Source of the DNA: Thalassovita aquimarina
GTDB taxonomy: Bacteria > Pseudomonadota > Alphaproteobacteria > Rhodobacterales > Rhodobacteraceae
Reading direction: 5' to 3'
Assembly (NCBI RefSeq): GCF_018219815.1
Contig: NZ_JADMKU010000016.1
Coordinates: 1 to 64,000, forward strand
DNA length: 64,000 nt
The notes below the pieces were generated by a model that was not told the origin of the DNA, made no database searches, and saw nothing but the letters and a program-made list of their open reading frames with translations. Shown here piece after piece: positions 8,118 through 18,165 of the stretch. The stretch's first letter is position 1, and each line of letters starts with the position of its first letter. The translations under genes were made by a program, and so were the position numbers.

Positions 8118-11100
8118 ATGAGCCATCTGCTCGACAGAATGAACTTCCTCCAGTCCAAGGAGCTTGAGCCGTTCTCCAACGGTCACGGTCAGGTCACCCG
8201 CGAGAACCGAGACTGGGAGGACACCTACAGAAACCGCTGGCGGCACGACAAGGTCGTCCGTTCGACCCACGGGGTGAATTGCACCGGGTCCTGTTCCTGG
8301 AAGATCTACGTGAAATCGGGGATCGTGACCTGGGAAACCCAGCAGACCGATTACCCGCGCACCCGACCGGACCTGCCGAACCACGAACCGCGCGGCTGTG
8401 CGCGCGGCGCTTCCTACAGCTGGTATCTCTACAGCGCGAACCGTGTGAAGAATCCGCTTGTCCGCGGTCGCCTGATGAAGGTCTGGCGCAAGATGCGCGA
8501 AACGATGACCCCGATCGAGGCCTGGAGCAAGATCCAGAACGACCCGATCCTGCGGGCCCCATATGTGGAAACCCGCGGCAAGGGCGGTTTCGTGCGCGCT
8601 TCGTGGGACGAGGCCACCGAAATCACCGCCGCCGCCAATGCCTACACCGCCAAGACCTACGGCCCCGACCGTGTCTTCGGTTTTTCGCCGATCCCGGCCA
8701 TGTCGATGGTCAGCTACGCGGCCGGTTCGCGCTATCTCAGCCTGCTCGGCGGTGTCTGCATGAGCTTCTACGATTGGTATTGCGACCTTCCGCCGGCATC
8801 ACCGATGACCTGGGGCGAACAGACCGACGTGCCCGAAAGCGCCGACTGGTACAATGCGGGCTATCTGCTGCTCTGGGGGTCGAACGTGCCGCAGACCCGG
8901 ACTCCGGACGCGCATTTTTATACTGAAGCCCGCTACAAGGGCACCAAGTCCGCCGTCATCTGTCCCGACTATTCCGAAGCCGCCAAGTTTGGCGATGTCT
9001 GGCTCAACGTGAAGCAGGGCACCGACGCGGCGCTCGCCATGGCCTTCGGTCACGTCATCCTGCGCGAATTCCACCTCGATCGGCAGTCGGCGTATTTCGA
9101 AGAGTATTGCCGCAAGTATTCCGATTTCCCGATGCTGGTGAAGCTCGACGACAAGGACGGTAAACTCGTCCCGGGCCGGTTCCTGCGGGCCGACGATCTC
9201 GACGGCAAACTGGGCGAGGAAAACAATCCGGAATGGAAAACCGTCGCTTTCGACGAAAATTCCGGGACGCTCGTGGCGCCGAACGGATCGATCGGATACC
9301 GCTGGGGCGAACAGGGCGAATGGAACCTCGAGGAAAAGGCCGCGGGGACCGAAACGAAGCTGCAGATGACGCTGCTGCTCGATGACGATCACGACGACGT
9401 CGTCGGTGTAGATTTCCCCTATTTCGGCGCCGATGCGACCGAGGCCTTTTCGACCGGTGACCGCCGCCCGAACGTCCTGACCAAGAACGTGCCGGTCAAG
9501 CGCATCCAGACGGCCGAGGGCGAAGTGGCCGTGGCCACGGTCTTCGACCTGTTCTGCGCCAATTACGGACTCGACCGGGGGCTTGGCGGCGAATGGGTGG
9601 CGAAGGATTATGCCGAGGACATTCCCGGCACGCCGGCCTGGGCCGAGAAGATCACCGGGGTTTCCGCCGACAAGATCGTCCACGTGGCGCGGGAATTCGC
9701 CCGGAATGCCGAGAAGACCAAAGGCAAGTCGATGATCATCATCGGTGCGGCGATGAACCACTGGTTCCACATGGACATGAATTATCGCGGCGTCATCAAC
9801 ATGCTGGTGATGTGCGGTTGCGTCGGCCAGTCCGGCGGCGGCTGGGCACATTACGTCGGGCAGGAAAAACTGCGCCCGCAGACCGGTTGGCAACCGCTGG
9901 CCTTCGCGCTTGATTGGGGGCGGCCGCCGCGGCACATGAATTCGACCAGCGCCTGGTATGCCCATACGGACCAGTGGCGCTACGAGACGCTGACGGCGGG
10001 AGAAATCCTGTCGCCGACCGCGCCCGAAGGTGATTGGGACGTGTCGATGATCGACTACAACATCCGCGCCGAGCGGATGGGGTGGCTGCCCTCGGCGCCG
10101 CAGTTGAAGACCAATCCGCTGGAGGTGGCGAAACAGGCCAAGGCGGCGGGTAAGGACATCGCGCCCTTCGTGGCCGAACAGCTGAAGTCGGGTGATCTGG
10201 ACATGTCCTGCCAGGATCCGGACGATCCGGCGAACTGGCCGCGAAACCTGTTCGTCTGGCGATCGAACCTGCTGGGGTCGTCGGGCAAGGGGCACGAATA
10301 TTTCCTCAAACACCTGCTGGGCACCGATCACGGCGTTCTGGGCCACGACCTGGGAGTGGAAGGCCGCCAGTTGCCGAAGGAAGCGACGTGGCACGAGGAA
10401 GGTCCGCGCGGCAAGCTGGACCTGCTGGTGACCATCGATTTCCGGATGTCCACCACCGCCGTCTATTCCGACATCGTCCTGCCAACGGCCAGTTGGTACG
10501 AAAAGGACGACATGAACACGTCGGACATGCACCCGTTCATCCACCCGCTGCAAGCGGCGGTGGATCCGGCATATGAAAGCAAGTCCGACTGGGAAATCTT
10601 CAAGTCCATCGCGAAGAAGCTGCAGGAAATCGTGCCCGGCTACCTAGGCAAGGAAACCGACATCGTCGCGCTTCCGATCCTGCACGACACCCCTGCCGAA
10701 ATCGCGCAGGACCAGGTGAAGGACTGGAAGAAGGGCGAATGCGACCTGATCCCGGGCAAGACCGCGCCGAACTTCATCGCGGTGGAGCGGGACTATACCG
10801 CGATCTACGACCGGTTCACGGCGCTTGGCCCGCTGATGGATAAGCTCGGCAACGGCGGCAAAGGGATCAGCTGGAACACGCAGGACGAGATCGACAATCT
10901 CGGAGCGCTGAACGGTGTCCAGCCGGAAGGTCCTGCCAAGGGGCGCCCCAAGATCGACACCGCCATCGACGCCTGCGAGGTGATCCTCATGCTGGCGCCC
11001 GAAACCAATGGCGAGGTCGCGGTTAAGGCCTGGGAGGCGCTCGGCAAGGCGACGGGGCGCGAACATGCCCACCTGGCCGAGGGCGAACATCACAACAAGA

Positions 11101-11846
11101 TCCGTTTCCGCGATATCGCCGCGCAGCCGCGCAAGATCATTTCCTCGCCCACATGGTCGGGCATCGAGAGCGAGAAGGTCAGCTACAATGCCGGCTATAC
11201 CAACGTCCACGAACTGATACCGTGGCGGACCCTGACAGGTCGTCAGCAGCTGTATCAGGATCACCTGTGGATGCGGGCGTTTGGCGAGGGCTTCATGTCC
11301 TACCGGCCGCCGGTCGACCTCAAGACCATCACCGAGGACGTTCTGGATGCCGGGGACAGCCTGATGCTGAACTTCATCACGCCGCACCAGAAATGGGGCA
11401 TCCATTCCACCTATTCCGACAACCTGTTGATGCTGACGCTCAATCGCGGCGGTCCGGTGATCTGGATTTCCGAAAACGACGCCAAATCGGTGGGCATCGT
11501 CGATAACGACTGGGTGGAACTGTACAACGTGAATGGCGCGCTGACGGCGCGGGCAGTGGTCAGCCAGCGCATCAAGGACGGCACGACGTTCATGTACCAC
11601 GCGCAGGAAAAGATCGTGAACACGCCCGGTTCCGAAAAGACCGGCCACCGCGGCGGCATCCACAATTCGGTCACCCGCACCGTTTTGAAACCCACCCACA
11701 TGATCGGCGGCTATGCCCAGCAGTCCTACGGCTTCAACTACTACGGAACCGTCGGTGCGAACCGGGACGAATTCGTCGTCGTCCGCAAGATGAAGAAGAT
11801 CGACTGGCTCGACGAGCCCGCGTCCACGAAGGAGGCCGCAGAATGA
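8118..11846 (+). CDS. narG: Respiratory nitrate reductase alpha subunit (Mo-bisMGD)
   Basis: The 1,242-residue catalytic subunit of the membrane-bound cytoplasm-facing nitrate reductase. His51, Cys55, Cys59 and Cys94 form the FS0 4Fe-4S site in the same positions (one offset) as E. coli NarG. The segment CMSFYDWYCDLPPASP contains the Asp that ligates molybdenum. There is no Tat twin-arginine leader, as expected for NarG. It reduces nitrate to nitrite using electrons relayed from NarH. AGGAG precedes the ATG, and the 3' end overlaps narH by 4 bp. Confidence 0.98.
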   Translation: MSHLLDRMNFLQSKELEPFSNGHGQVTRENRDWEDTYRNRWRHDKVVRSTHGVNCTGSCSWKIYVKSGIVTWETQQTDYPRTRPDLPNHEPRGCARGASYSWYLYSANRVKNPLVRGRLMKVWRKMRETMTPIEAWSKIQNDPILRAPYVETRGKGGFVRASWDEATEITAAANAYTAKTYGPDRVFGFSPIPAMSMVSYAAGSRYLSLLGGVCMSFYDWYCDLPPASPMTWGEQTDVPESADWYNAGYLLLWGSNVPQTRTPDAHFYTEARYKGTKSAVICPDYSEAAKFGDVWLNVKQGTDAALAMAFGHVILREFHLDRQSAYFEEYCRKYSDFPMLVKLDDKDGKLVPGRFLRADDLDGKLGEENNPEWKTVAFDENSGTLVAPNGSIGYRWGEQGEWNLEEKAAGTETKLQMTLLLDDDHDDVVGVDFPYFGADATEAFSTGDRRPNVLTKNVPVKRIQTAEGEVAVATVFDLFCANYGLDRGLGGEWVAKDYAEDIPGTPAWAEKITGVSADKIVHVAREFARNAEKTKGKSMIIIGAAMNHWFHMDMNYRGVINMLVMCGCVGQSGGGWAHYVGQEKLRPQTGWQPLAFALDWGRPPRHMNSTSAWYAHTDQWRYETLTAGEILSPTAPEGDWDVSMIDYNIRAERMGWLPSAPQLKTNPLEVAKQAKAAGKDIAPFVAEQLKSGDLDMSCQDPDDPANWPRNLFVWRSNLLGSSGKGHEYFLKHLLGTDHGVLGHDLGVEGRQLPKEATWHEEGPRGKLDLLVTIDFRMSTTAVYSDIVLPTASWYEKDDMNTSDMHPFIHPLQAAVDPAYESKSDWEIFKSIAKKLQEIVPGYLGKETDIVALPILHDTPAEIAQDQVKDWKKGECDLIPGKTAPNFIAVERDYTAIYDRFTALGPLMDKLGNGGKGISWNTQDEIDNLGALNGVQPEGPAKGRPKIDTAIDACEVILMLAPETNGEVAVKAWEALGKATGREHAHLAEGEHHNKIRFRDIAAQPRKIISSPTWSGIESEKVSYNAGYTNVHELIPWRTLTGRQQLYQDHLWMRAFGEGFMSYRPPVDLKTITEDVLDAGDSLMLNFITPHQKWGIHSTYSDNLLMLTLNRGGPVIWISENDAKSVGIVDNDWVELYNVNGALTARAVVSQRIKDGTTFMYHAQEKIVNTPGSEKTGHRGGIHNSVTRTVLKPTHMIGGYAQQSYGFNYYGTVGANRDEFVVVRKMKKIDWLDEPASTKEAAE

Positions 11847-13366
11847 GAATCCGCGCTCAAATCGGCATGGTGCTGAACCTCGACAAGTGCATCGGGTGCC
11901 ACACCTGTTCCGTCACCTGCAAGAACGTCTGGACCAGTCGCGACGGCGTCGAATACGCCTGGTTCAACAACGTCGAAACCAAGCCCGGCACCGGCTATCC
12001 GACCGACTGGGAAAACCAGGACCGTTGGAACGGCGGCTGGACCCGGACGAAATCCGGCAAGCTGCAACCCAAGCAGGGGTCCAAGTGGCGGATACTGGCG
12101 AATATTTTCGCCAATCCCGACCTGCCCGAGATCGACGACTACTACGAACCGTTCGATTTCGACCACGACCACCTGAAATCCGCCCCGGAGATGAAGGCGT
12201 TCCCCACCGCGCGCCCCCGGTCGAAGATCACCGGCGAACGGATCGAGAAGATCGAGAAAGGTCCGAACTGGGAGGAAATCCTCGGAGGCGAGTTTTCCAA
12301 GCGCAGCGAGGACTACAACTTCGAAGGCATCCAGAAGGAAATCTACGGCGAATACGAGAACACCTTCATGATGTATCTGCCGCGGCTTTGCGAACACTGC
12401 CTGAATCCGGCCTGTGCCGCGAGCTGCCCGTCGGGCGCGATCTACAAGCGCGAAGAGGACGGGATCGTCCTCATCGATCAGGAAAAGTGCCGCGGCTGGC
12501 GGATGTGCGTTTCGGGCTGCCCGTACAAGAAGGTTTATTACAACTGGTCCACCGGAAAGTCCGAGAAATGCACGCTGTGCTATCCCCGGATCGAAAGCGG
12601 CAACCCGACCGTGTGTTCGGAAACCTGCGTCGGTCGCATCCGCTATCTTGGCGTTATGCTCTATGACGCCGACAAGATCGACGAAGCGGCGAACGCGGCC
12701 GACAAGACCGACCTCTACGATGCCCAGCTCGGCGTCTTCCTCGACCCGCATGACCCGGTGATCGTGGAAACCGCCCGCGCCGACGGCATCCCCGAGGACT
12801 GGATCAAGGCGGCGCAGGAAAGCCCGATCTGGAAGATGGCGATGGAATGGAAGGTCGCCTTCCCGCTGCATCCCGAATACCGGACGCTGCCGATGGTGTG
12901 GTACATCCCGCCGCTGTCGCCGATCCAGAACGCGGCCGAGGCGGGGGCCATCGGCATGGACGGCGCGATGCCGGACGTGCGCAACCTGCGCATCCCGCTG
13001 CGCTATCTCGCCAACATGCTGACGGCGGGCGACGAAGCCCCGGTGGCGCAGGCGCTTGAACGGATGCTGGCGATGCGCGCCTACATGCGGGCCAAATCCG
13101 TGGACGGGGTGATCGACGAAGCCATCGCGGCCCGCGCCGGTCTGTCGGGCCGGGTGATCGAGGACATGTACAAGATCATGGCGCTTGCCGATTACGAGGA
13201 TCGTTTCGTGATCCCCACCACCCACCGGGAACAGGTCGAGGAAGCCTACGACCTGCGCAGCGGCTGCGGCTTCACCGACAGCAACGGATGCTCCACCGGC
13301 ATCTCCAAGGGGTCGCTTTTCGGCGGCGCCAAGAAACCCCTGAAAATGCCGACGGAGGCCATGTGA
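11843..13366 (+). CDS. narH: Respiratory nitrate reductase beta subunit (Fe-S)
   Basis: A 507-residue ferredoxin-like electron-transfer subunit. Four cysteine clusters are visible: CIGCHTCSVTC, CEHCLNPACAASC, CRGWRMCVSGC and CTLC...CSETC. In the third cluster Trp replaces one Cys ligand, the usual NarH signature of a 3Fe-4S centre. It passes electrons from NarI haem b to NarG. Translation is coupled through the ATGA overlap with narG and through TGATG with narJ. Confidence 0.98.
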   Translation: MRIRAQIGMVLNLDKCIGCHTCSVTCKNVWTSRDGVEYAWFNNVETKPGTGYPTDWENQDRWNGGWTRTKSGKLQPKQGSKWRILANIFANPDLPEIDDYYEPFDFDHDHLKSAPEMKAFPTARPRSKITGERIEKIEKGPNWEEILGGEFSKRSEDYNFEGIQKEIYGEYENTFMMYLPRLCEHCLNPACAASCPSGAIYKREEDGIVLIDQEKCRGWRMCVSGCPYKKVYYNWSTGKSEKCTLCYPRIESGNPTVCSETCVGRIRYLGVMLYDADKIDEAANAADKTDLYDAQLGVFLDPHDPVIVETARADGIPEDWIKAAQESPIWKMAMEWKVAFPLHPEYRTLPMVWYIPPLSPIQNAAEAGAIGMDGAMPDVRNLRIPLRYLANMLTAGDEAPVAQALERMLAMRAYMRAKSVDGVIDEAIAARAGLSGRVIEDMYKIMALADYEDRFVIPTTHREQVEEAYDLRSGCGFTDSNGCSTGISKGSLFGGAKKPLKMPTEAM

Positions 13367-14070
13367 TGGACCGCACCCTGAAAGCCCTGTCCCTGATCCT
13401 TAGCTATCCCACTCCGGGACTGCAGGCGGCGATGCCGGAAATCGGGGGCGTTCTCGCCTCCGATACCCGGCTCACCGCGGCGGCCCGCCGGGCGCTGCGC
13501 CCGCTGGTCGACACGCTGGGGTCGGACGATATCTATGACCTCGAAGAACGCTACGTGATGCTGTTCGACCGGTCGCGCACATTGTCTCTCAACCTGTTCG
13601 AACATGTCCATGGGGAAAGCCGGGACCGGGGCGGCGCGATGGTGTCGCTTGTCGAAACCTACCGGGCTGCGGGCTATGAACCCGCCACCTCGGAACTGCC
13701 CGATCACCTGCCCGTGCTGCTGGAATTCCTGTCGACGCGTCCCTTCGCAGAAACACAGGAAACCTTGGCGGACGCGGCGCATATATTCGAGGCTCTGAAC
13801 GCCCGGCTCGTCCGGCGGGAAAGCCCGTATGCAGCTGTGTTCGCCGCCCTTTTGCAGCTGTCCGGCGCGACCGCCGACCGCGAGGCGGTGGCCGAACTGC
13901 TCGATCAGCCCGAGGTCGATCCGGAAGACCTCGAGGCGCTGGACGAGGTCTGGGAAGAAAGCGAGGTCCGCTTCGGCCCCGATCCCAACGCCGGCTGCCC
14001 GCAGGTGCGCGACATGCTCGCGCGGATGGATGAACCCCAGCGTCCCGCCCCCGGCGTGGCGGCTGAATGA
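13366..14070 (+). CDS. narJ: Nitrate reductase molybdenum cofactor assembly chaperone
   Basis: A 234-residue NarJ/TorD-type all-helical chaperone starting MDRTLKALSLILSYPTP. It contains the family signature LPDHLPVLLEFLS and an acidic C-terminal region. NarJ binds apo-NarG and permits Mo-cofactor insertion before membrane docking. The ATG at 13366 shares one base with the narH stop and has GGAGG about 9 nt upstream; longer in-frame starts fall inside narH and are unlikely. Confidence 0.93.
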   Translation: MDRTLKALSLILSYPTPGLQAAMPEIGGVLASDTRLTAAARRALRPLVDTLGSDDIYDLEERYVMLFDRSRTLSLNLFEHVHGESRDRGGAMVSLVETYRAAGYEPATSELPDHLPVLLEFLSTRPFAETQETLADAAHIFEALNARLVRRESPYAAVFAALLQLSGATADREAVAELLDQPEVDPEDLEALDEVWEESEVRFGPDPNAGCPQVRDMLARMDEPQRPAPGVAAE

Positions 14071-14081
14071 CGGAGGCTCAG

Positions 14082-14876
14082 ATGCACAATTTTCTTTACG
14101 GAATCTTTCCCTACATCGCCCTCGGGGTCGGGATCATGGGAACCATCGCGCGCTACGAACGCGACCCGTTCACCTGGAAAACCTCCTCCTCGCAGCTGCT
14201 GCGGCGAAAGCAGCTCATGATCGGGTCGATCCTGTTCCATGTCGGCGTCCTGGTGATCTTCTTCGGTCACCTGGTCGGTCTTCTCACCCCGATCTGGGTG
14301 TTCGACACATTGGGCATCAGCCACGGTGCGAAGCAGATTTTGGCGGTGGCCGCTGGCGGGATCGCCGGGGTGATGGCGCTGGTCGGCGGGATCATGTTGT
14401 TCCACCGCCGCTGGGTCGATCCGCGCATCCGCCAGACCTCCAGCGTCTGGGATATCGCGATCCTTGTCATGCTCCTGGCGCAGCTGGTGCTGGGGATCGG
14501 CACGATCTTCGTCTCGCTGGGGCATCTCGACGGTCACGAGATGGTCAAGTTCATGTCCTGGGCGCAGGGGATTTTCACCTTCGACGGGGCGGCGGCAAGC
14601 TACATCGCTGACGTGGCGCTGGTCTTCAAGCTGCACCTGTTTCTCGGTCTCATGATCATCGCGGTGTTCCCGTTCACGCGGCTGGTACATATCGTGTCGG
14701 GCTTCGCGGCGCCGTTCCGTTACCTGCTCACGCGCCGCGGCTACCAGATCGTGCGCTCGCGTCGCAGCGCGGCCTTGCCGCACCACGCCGGACCGGTTTC
14801 CGCATCGCGCAAGGTGGTTGATCCGAAGCTGCCGCCTGAAACCGCGTCCAGCCTGGCCGCCCGGGCTGCGGAGTGA
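14082..14876 (+). CDS. narI: Respiratory nitrate reductase gamma subunit (cytochrome b)
   Basis: A 264-residue integral membrane diheme cytochrome b with five predicted hydrophobic helices. Conserved His residues occur in SILFHVGVLVIFFGHLVG and in FKLHLFLG...TRLVH, the expected haem ligands. It oxidises quinol at the periplasmic side. ATG 14082 is chosen because GGAGG lies 5 nt upstream and the N-terminus MHNFLYGIFPYIA aligns with NarI. The ATG at 14067 overlapping narJ lacks its own SD. Confidence 0.95.
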   Translation: MHNFLYGIFPYIALGVGIMGTIARYERDPFTWKTSSSQLLRRKQLMIGSILFHVGVLVIFFGHLVGLLTPIWVFDTLGISHGAKQILAVAAGGIAGVMALVGGIMLFHRRWVDPRIRQTSSVWDIAILVMLLAQLVLGIGTIFVSLGHLDGHEMVKFMSWAQGIFTFDGAAASYIADVALVFKLHLFLGLMIIAVFPFTRLVHIVSGFAAPFRYLLTRRGYQIVRSRRSAALPHHAGPVSASRKVVDPKLPPETASSLAARAAE

Positions 14877-14881
14877 TCGCC

Positions 14882-15679
14882 ATGAAAGTCGCCCTTTTTC
14901 CCGATCTCGTCGTCAACGGCGAAACCGTCCCGCAGGCGGCCATCGCCGCCGAAGCGCAGAACCACGGCGCGCCGAAGGGCAAGCCGGGCATTGCATGGCG
15001 CAAGGCGGCTAATGCGATGGCGGTACGCACCCTGCTGCTGCAGGACGCGCGCCGGCGCGGCATCGAACCCCAGCCCGAAGAGGTCGGGTCGGGCCGCTTC
15101 GAAACGGATGAGGAGGCCCTGATACGGGGCCTTCTCGCCACGGTGGTCGAGGTCGAAACCCCGGCCGAGCCGGCCATTCGCGCCGAATGGGAGCGCGATC
15201 CGTCGCGCTTCCGCACACCGCCGCTTTGGGAAGTGTCCCACATCCTTTGCGCCTGTGATCCGTGCGACGAAGCCCAGAGCGCCATCGCCCGGACCCGCGC
15301 GGAAGACCTTGCCGCGCGGGCATGCGGCAACCCGCGTGGCTTCGCACGGCTTGCCTCCGAACACAGCGATTGCGGTTCGAAAGGGTCGGGCGGCGCGCTT
15401 GGCCAGCTCGGGCCGGGCGACACGGTGCCCGAATTCGAAGCCGCCCTGCGCGGACTTTCCGAGGGCGAAATCACTGCCGCGCCCGTCCAGACGCGCCACG
15501 GCTGGCATGTCATCCGCATGGATGCGGTCGCCGAAGGGGAAGTGCTGCCCTACGACGCCGTGAGACAGCGGATTTCGGACGCCATGGAAAAGGCGGCCTG
15601 GGCCGGTGCGGCCCGAACATTCGTCAACCAACTGGTCGCGTCCGCCGATATCTCTGGCGCGGACCTCCGGCCGGTCTGA
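14882..15679 (+). CDS. Parvulin-type peptidyl-prolyl isomerase in the nar operon
   Basis: A 265-residue PpiC/NifM-like protein without an evident signal peptide. The C-terminal half is a rotamase domain: VSHILCA at the start, GGALGQLGPGDTVPEFEAAL and HGWHVIRMD at the end. The N-terminal half is a helical substrate-binding region with several Cys (CACDPCDE). In Pseudomonas aeruginosa a PpiC-like gene also follows narI, so a role in nitrate reductase maturation is likely but unproven. GGAG precedes ATG 14882, five bases after narI stops. Confidence 0.85.
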   Translation: MKVALFPDLVVNGETVPQAAIAAEAQNHGAPKGKPGIAWRKAANAMAVRTLLLQDARRRGIEPQPEEVGSGRFETDEEALIRGLLATVVEVETPAEPAIRAEWERDPSRFRTPPLWEVSHILCACDPCDEAQSAIARTRAEDLAARACGNPRGFARLASEHSDCGSKGSGGALGQLGPGDTVPEFEAALRGLSEGEITAAPVQTRHGWHVIRMDAVAEGEVLPYDAVRQRISDAMEKAAWAGAARTFVNQLVASADISGADLRPV

Positions 15680-15696
15680 CCCGGGAGGGCGGAGCC

Positions 15697-16269
15697 ATGG
15701 TCAACCACATTCCGAACCAGAAGCGGGGGGATTGCCTGACCCCCACCACGCTGGACCTGCTTGGCAATCCGCTTGACTTCATCCACGAGGATCACCTGCG
15801 GGAACGGGAAATCTGCGCCATGATCGACAGGATCGTGGACGCCGAAGACCCAGATCGCGACCAGGCGCGCGTGATCCTGAGCTTTCTTCGTGAAGAGCTT
15901 CCGCTGCATCTGGAAGACGAGGAACAGGACCTGTTTCCGCTGCTCAGACGCCGCTGCGAGACGGAGGATGAAATCGACAAGGCGATACAGAGGCTCGAGA
16001 CCGATCATCGCCACGCGGACGAAGACACGCCCGGCGTGATCGCCATCCTCGCGGCGCTGGAGGCGGGAGAGCGGCAGCCGTCCGACGATGACCAGTCGGT
16101 TCTCGTCCGCTATGCCGGCCACGCCCGGCGTCACCTCATCCTCGAGAACGCGATCATCCTGCCCTTTGCGAAACTGCGACTGACCGAGGGCGATCTCGGA
16201 ACGCTTCGCCTGCGGATGATGCAACGCCGCGGCCTCGACCGCCTGATGGAGACCTCTGATGCTGAATGA
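15697..16269 (+). CDS. Hemerythrin-like HHE-domain protein
   Basis: A 190-residue cytosolic four-helix protein. Candidate di-iron ligands follow the hemerythrin spacing: His30/His33, His71/Glu75, His104/His106 and His142/His146/Glu150. Such proteins bind oxygen or nitric oxide, or help in iron-centre repair. The nar setting suggests a response to NO or nitrosative damage made during nitrate respiration (inference). The start at 15697 has GGAGGGCGGAG upstream. The gene overlaps the carbonic anhydrase gene by 11 bp in another frame. Confidence 0.8.
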   Translation: MVNHIPNQKRGDCLTPTTLDLLGNPLDFIHEDHLREREICAMIDRIVDAEDPDRDQARVILSFLREELPLHLEDEEQDLFPLLRRRCETEDEIDKAIQRLETDHRHADEDTPGVIAILAALEAGERQPSDDDQSVLVRYAGHARRHLILENAIILPFAKLRLTEGDLGTLRLRMMQRRGLDRLMETSDAE

Positions 16270-16876
16270 CCTTCTGGAGCGAAACATCGCCTGGTCGGAG
16301 GCGCGCAACAACGATGATCGTGGCTACTTCGCCCGACTGGCGGCGCAGCAGCGGCCCGAATTCTTCTGGATCGGGTGTTCGGACAGCCGGGTTCCGGCAA
16401 ACGTGGTGGCGGGGCTCGATCCGGGCGAGGTTTTCGTCCATCGCAACGTCGCCAACGTTGTGCATTCCTCCGACATGAACCTTCTTTCGGCGCTGGAATT
16501 CGCGGTGGAGGCGCTGAAAGTGCGCGAAATCATCATCTGCGGCCATTACGGCTGCGGCGGGGTCAAGGCGGCGACAGAGGATCTACCGCACGGATTGGCC
16601 GATCACTGGCTCGAACCGATCCGCCGGCTGGCGCGGGCCTATGCGGTCGATCTCGCTCAGGAACCGGACGAAGAAGCCCGGCGCGACCGGCTTTCCGAAT
16701 TGAACGTGGTCGAAGGAGTGCGGCGGGTTTGCGAAACGCCGATCATGCAAAGGGCATGGCGGCGCGGCGTGGATATCCGCCTGCACGGCCTGATCTACGG
16801 GCTGAAGGACGGTCGCCTGCGCGATCTCGATTGCACCGTGGGACCGGGACATTTTCAACGCGAGGTGGCGGAATGA
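16259..16876 (+). CDS. Beta-class carbonic anhydrase
   Basis: A 205-residue beta-carbonic anhydrase. Cys40, His96 and Cys99 are the zinc ligands, and the Asp42-Arg44 dyad (CSDSR) is intact. The HYGCGG and HRNVAN motifs are standard. It interconverts CO2 and bicarbonate in the cytoplasm. It overlaps both neighbours (11 bp upstream, ATGA downstream), so it is almost certainly co-transcribed with the nar genes, an unusual companion for a nitrate reductase. Confidence 0.93.
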   Translation: MLNDLLERNIAWSEARNNDDRGYFARLAAQQRPEFFWIGCSDSRVPANVVAGLDPGEVFVHRNVANVVHSSDMNLLSALEFAVEALKVREIIICGHYGCGGVKAATEDLPHGLADHWLEPIRRLARAYAVDLAQEPDEEARRDRLSELNVVEGVRRVCETPIMQRAWRRGVDIRLHGLIYGLKDGRLRDLDCTVGPGHFQREVAE

Positions 16877-18153
16877 ACGTCGTGCAGAAGATAACGGCGC
16901 CGGGCTGCGGATGTGACGCGCCGGAGCATATGAAATCTCTCATCACCATCGACGAAGCGCTGTCCCGCATCGCCGACAACGCGGCGCCGATCCAGGCAAC
17001 CGAGCAGGTGGCACCGGGGGATGCGCATGGGCGCATCCTGGCCGGGCCAGTGCGATCCCGAGCCATGACGCCGCCGTTCGACAACGCGGCGATGGATGGC
17101 TATGCGGTCGATACGACCGCCTTGTCCGGCGCGGGGCCGTGGACGCTTTCCGTATCGGCGCGTGTTCCGGCGGGGCAATTCCCGAACCTGCCGGTCACAG
17201 GTTTGTCGGCGGCGTGGATTTTCACCGGTGCGCCGGTTCCCGCCGGGGCGGATGCCGTCATGATGCAGGAAGAAGTGCAGCGGACGGGGGCGACAATCCG
17301 TATCGACCGCCGTCCTTCACCAGGGCAGAACATCCGTCGCGCCGGAAGCGATATGGCCGCCGGTGAAATCGTATTGGACGCCGGTCAACGGCTGGGCCCG
17401 CGCGAAATAGCCGCCTGTGCCGCCGCCGGCGCCGCTGCCATTGACGTTGTCAGGCCCCTTCGCGTGGGGCTTCTCGTGACGGGGAATGAAGTCCGGCAGT
17501 CCGGCTCGGATCATGACCGCGCGCAGATCTGGGACGTCAACACGCCGATGCTGTCGGCTGCGCTGGCCGGACCGTGCGTCGATGTCGTCAGCGTGGAACT
17601 TGGTGCCGACAATCGCAACAATCTGCGGCGCCAACTGGCGAAGATGTCCGAGCGGACCGATATCGTCATCACCACGGGGGGTGTTTCCGTCGGAGAAGAG
17701 GACCATGTCAAACCGGCCTTGGGCGAACTGGGCGCCGAAACCTTTTTCAGCGGTGTTGCGATCAAGCCGGGTAAGCCGGTGTCATTCGGCAGGTTGGGGT
17801 CGGCATTCTGGCTTGGCCTGCCCGGCAATCCGCTTGCGGCCTTCGTGACCTGGCAGCTTTTCGGCACGGCGCTGGTACGGGCATTGACCGGTCAACCGAT
17901 CGGAAAACATTCCAGGCGGCACGTCATCACCGCTCACACCATCCGCCGAAAACCGGGACGCTGCGAATTGCGCCCGGCCACGATCGCGGGCTTCGATGAC
18001 CTGGGACGCGAGGTGGCCACATTCGAACCTGCCACCCATTCAGGCCGCGTCGGCCGTTTGCCACAGGCCGATGGCCTGTTGTTCTTGCCTGCTGATATCG
18101 ACGAACTGCCCGAGGACGCGTTGGTCGAGTTCCTACCTTTCTGCGATTTATGA
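16873..18153 (+). CDS. moeA: Molybdopterin molybdotransferase MoeA
   Basis: A 426-residue MoeA. The domain I/III signature MTPPFDNAAMDGYAVD, the catalytic-domain segment LLVTGNE, TTGGVSVGEED and KPGKPVSFG, and the C-terminal LPGNPLAA are all present. It inserts molybdate into adenylylated molybdopterin, the last general step before bis-MGD formation needed by NarG. An N-terminal extension of about 20 residues rich in Cys (PGCGCDAPEH) precedes the MoeA start; MKSLITIDEAL could be an internal start. The ATG overlaps the carbonic anhydrase stop. Confidence 0.93.
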   Translation: MNVVQKITAPGCGCDAPEHMKSLITIDEALSRIADNAAPIQATEQVAPGDAHGRILAGPVRSRAMTPPFDNAAMDGYAVDTTALSGAGPWTLSVSARVPAGQFPNLPVTGLSAAWIFTGAPVPAGADAVMMQEEVQRTGATIRIDRRPSPGQNIRRAGSDMAAGEIVLDAGQRLGPREIAACAAAGAAAIDVVRPLRVGLLVTGNEVRQSGSDHDRAQIWDVNTPMLSAALAGPCVDVVSVELGADNRNNLRRQLAKMSERTDIVITTGGVSVGEEDHVKPALGELGAETFFSGVAIKPGKPVSFGRLGSAFWLGLPGNPLAAFVTWQLFGTALVRALTGQPIGKHSRRHVITAHTIRRKPGRCELRPATIAGFDDLGREVATFEPATHSGRVGRLPQADGLLFLPADIDELPEDALVEFLPFCDL

Positions 18154-18165
18154 GGACAGAGCACG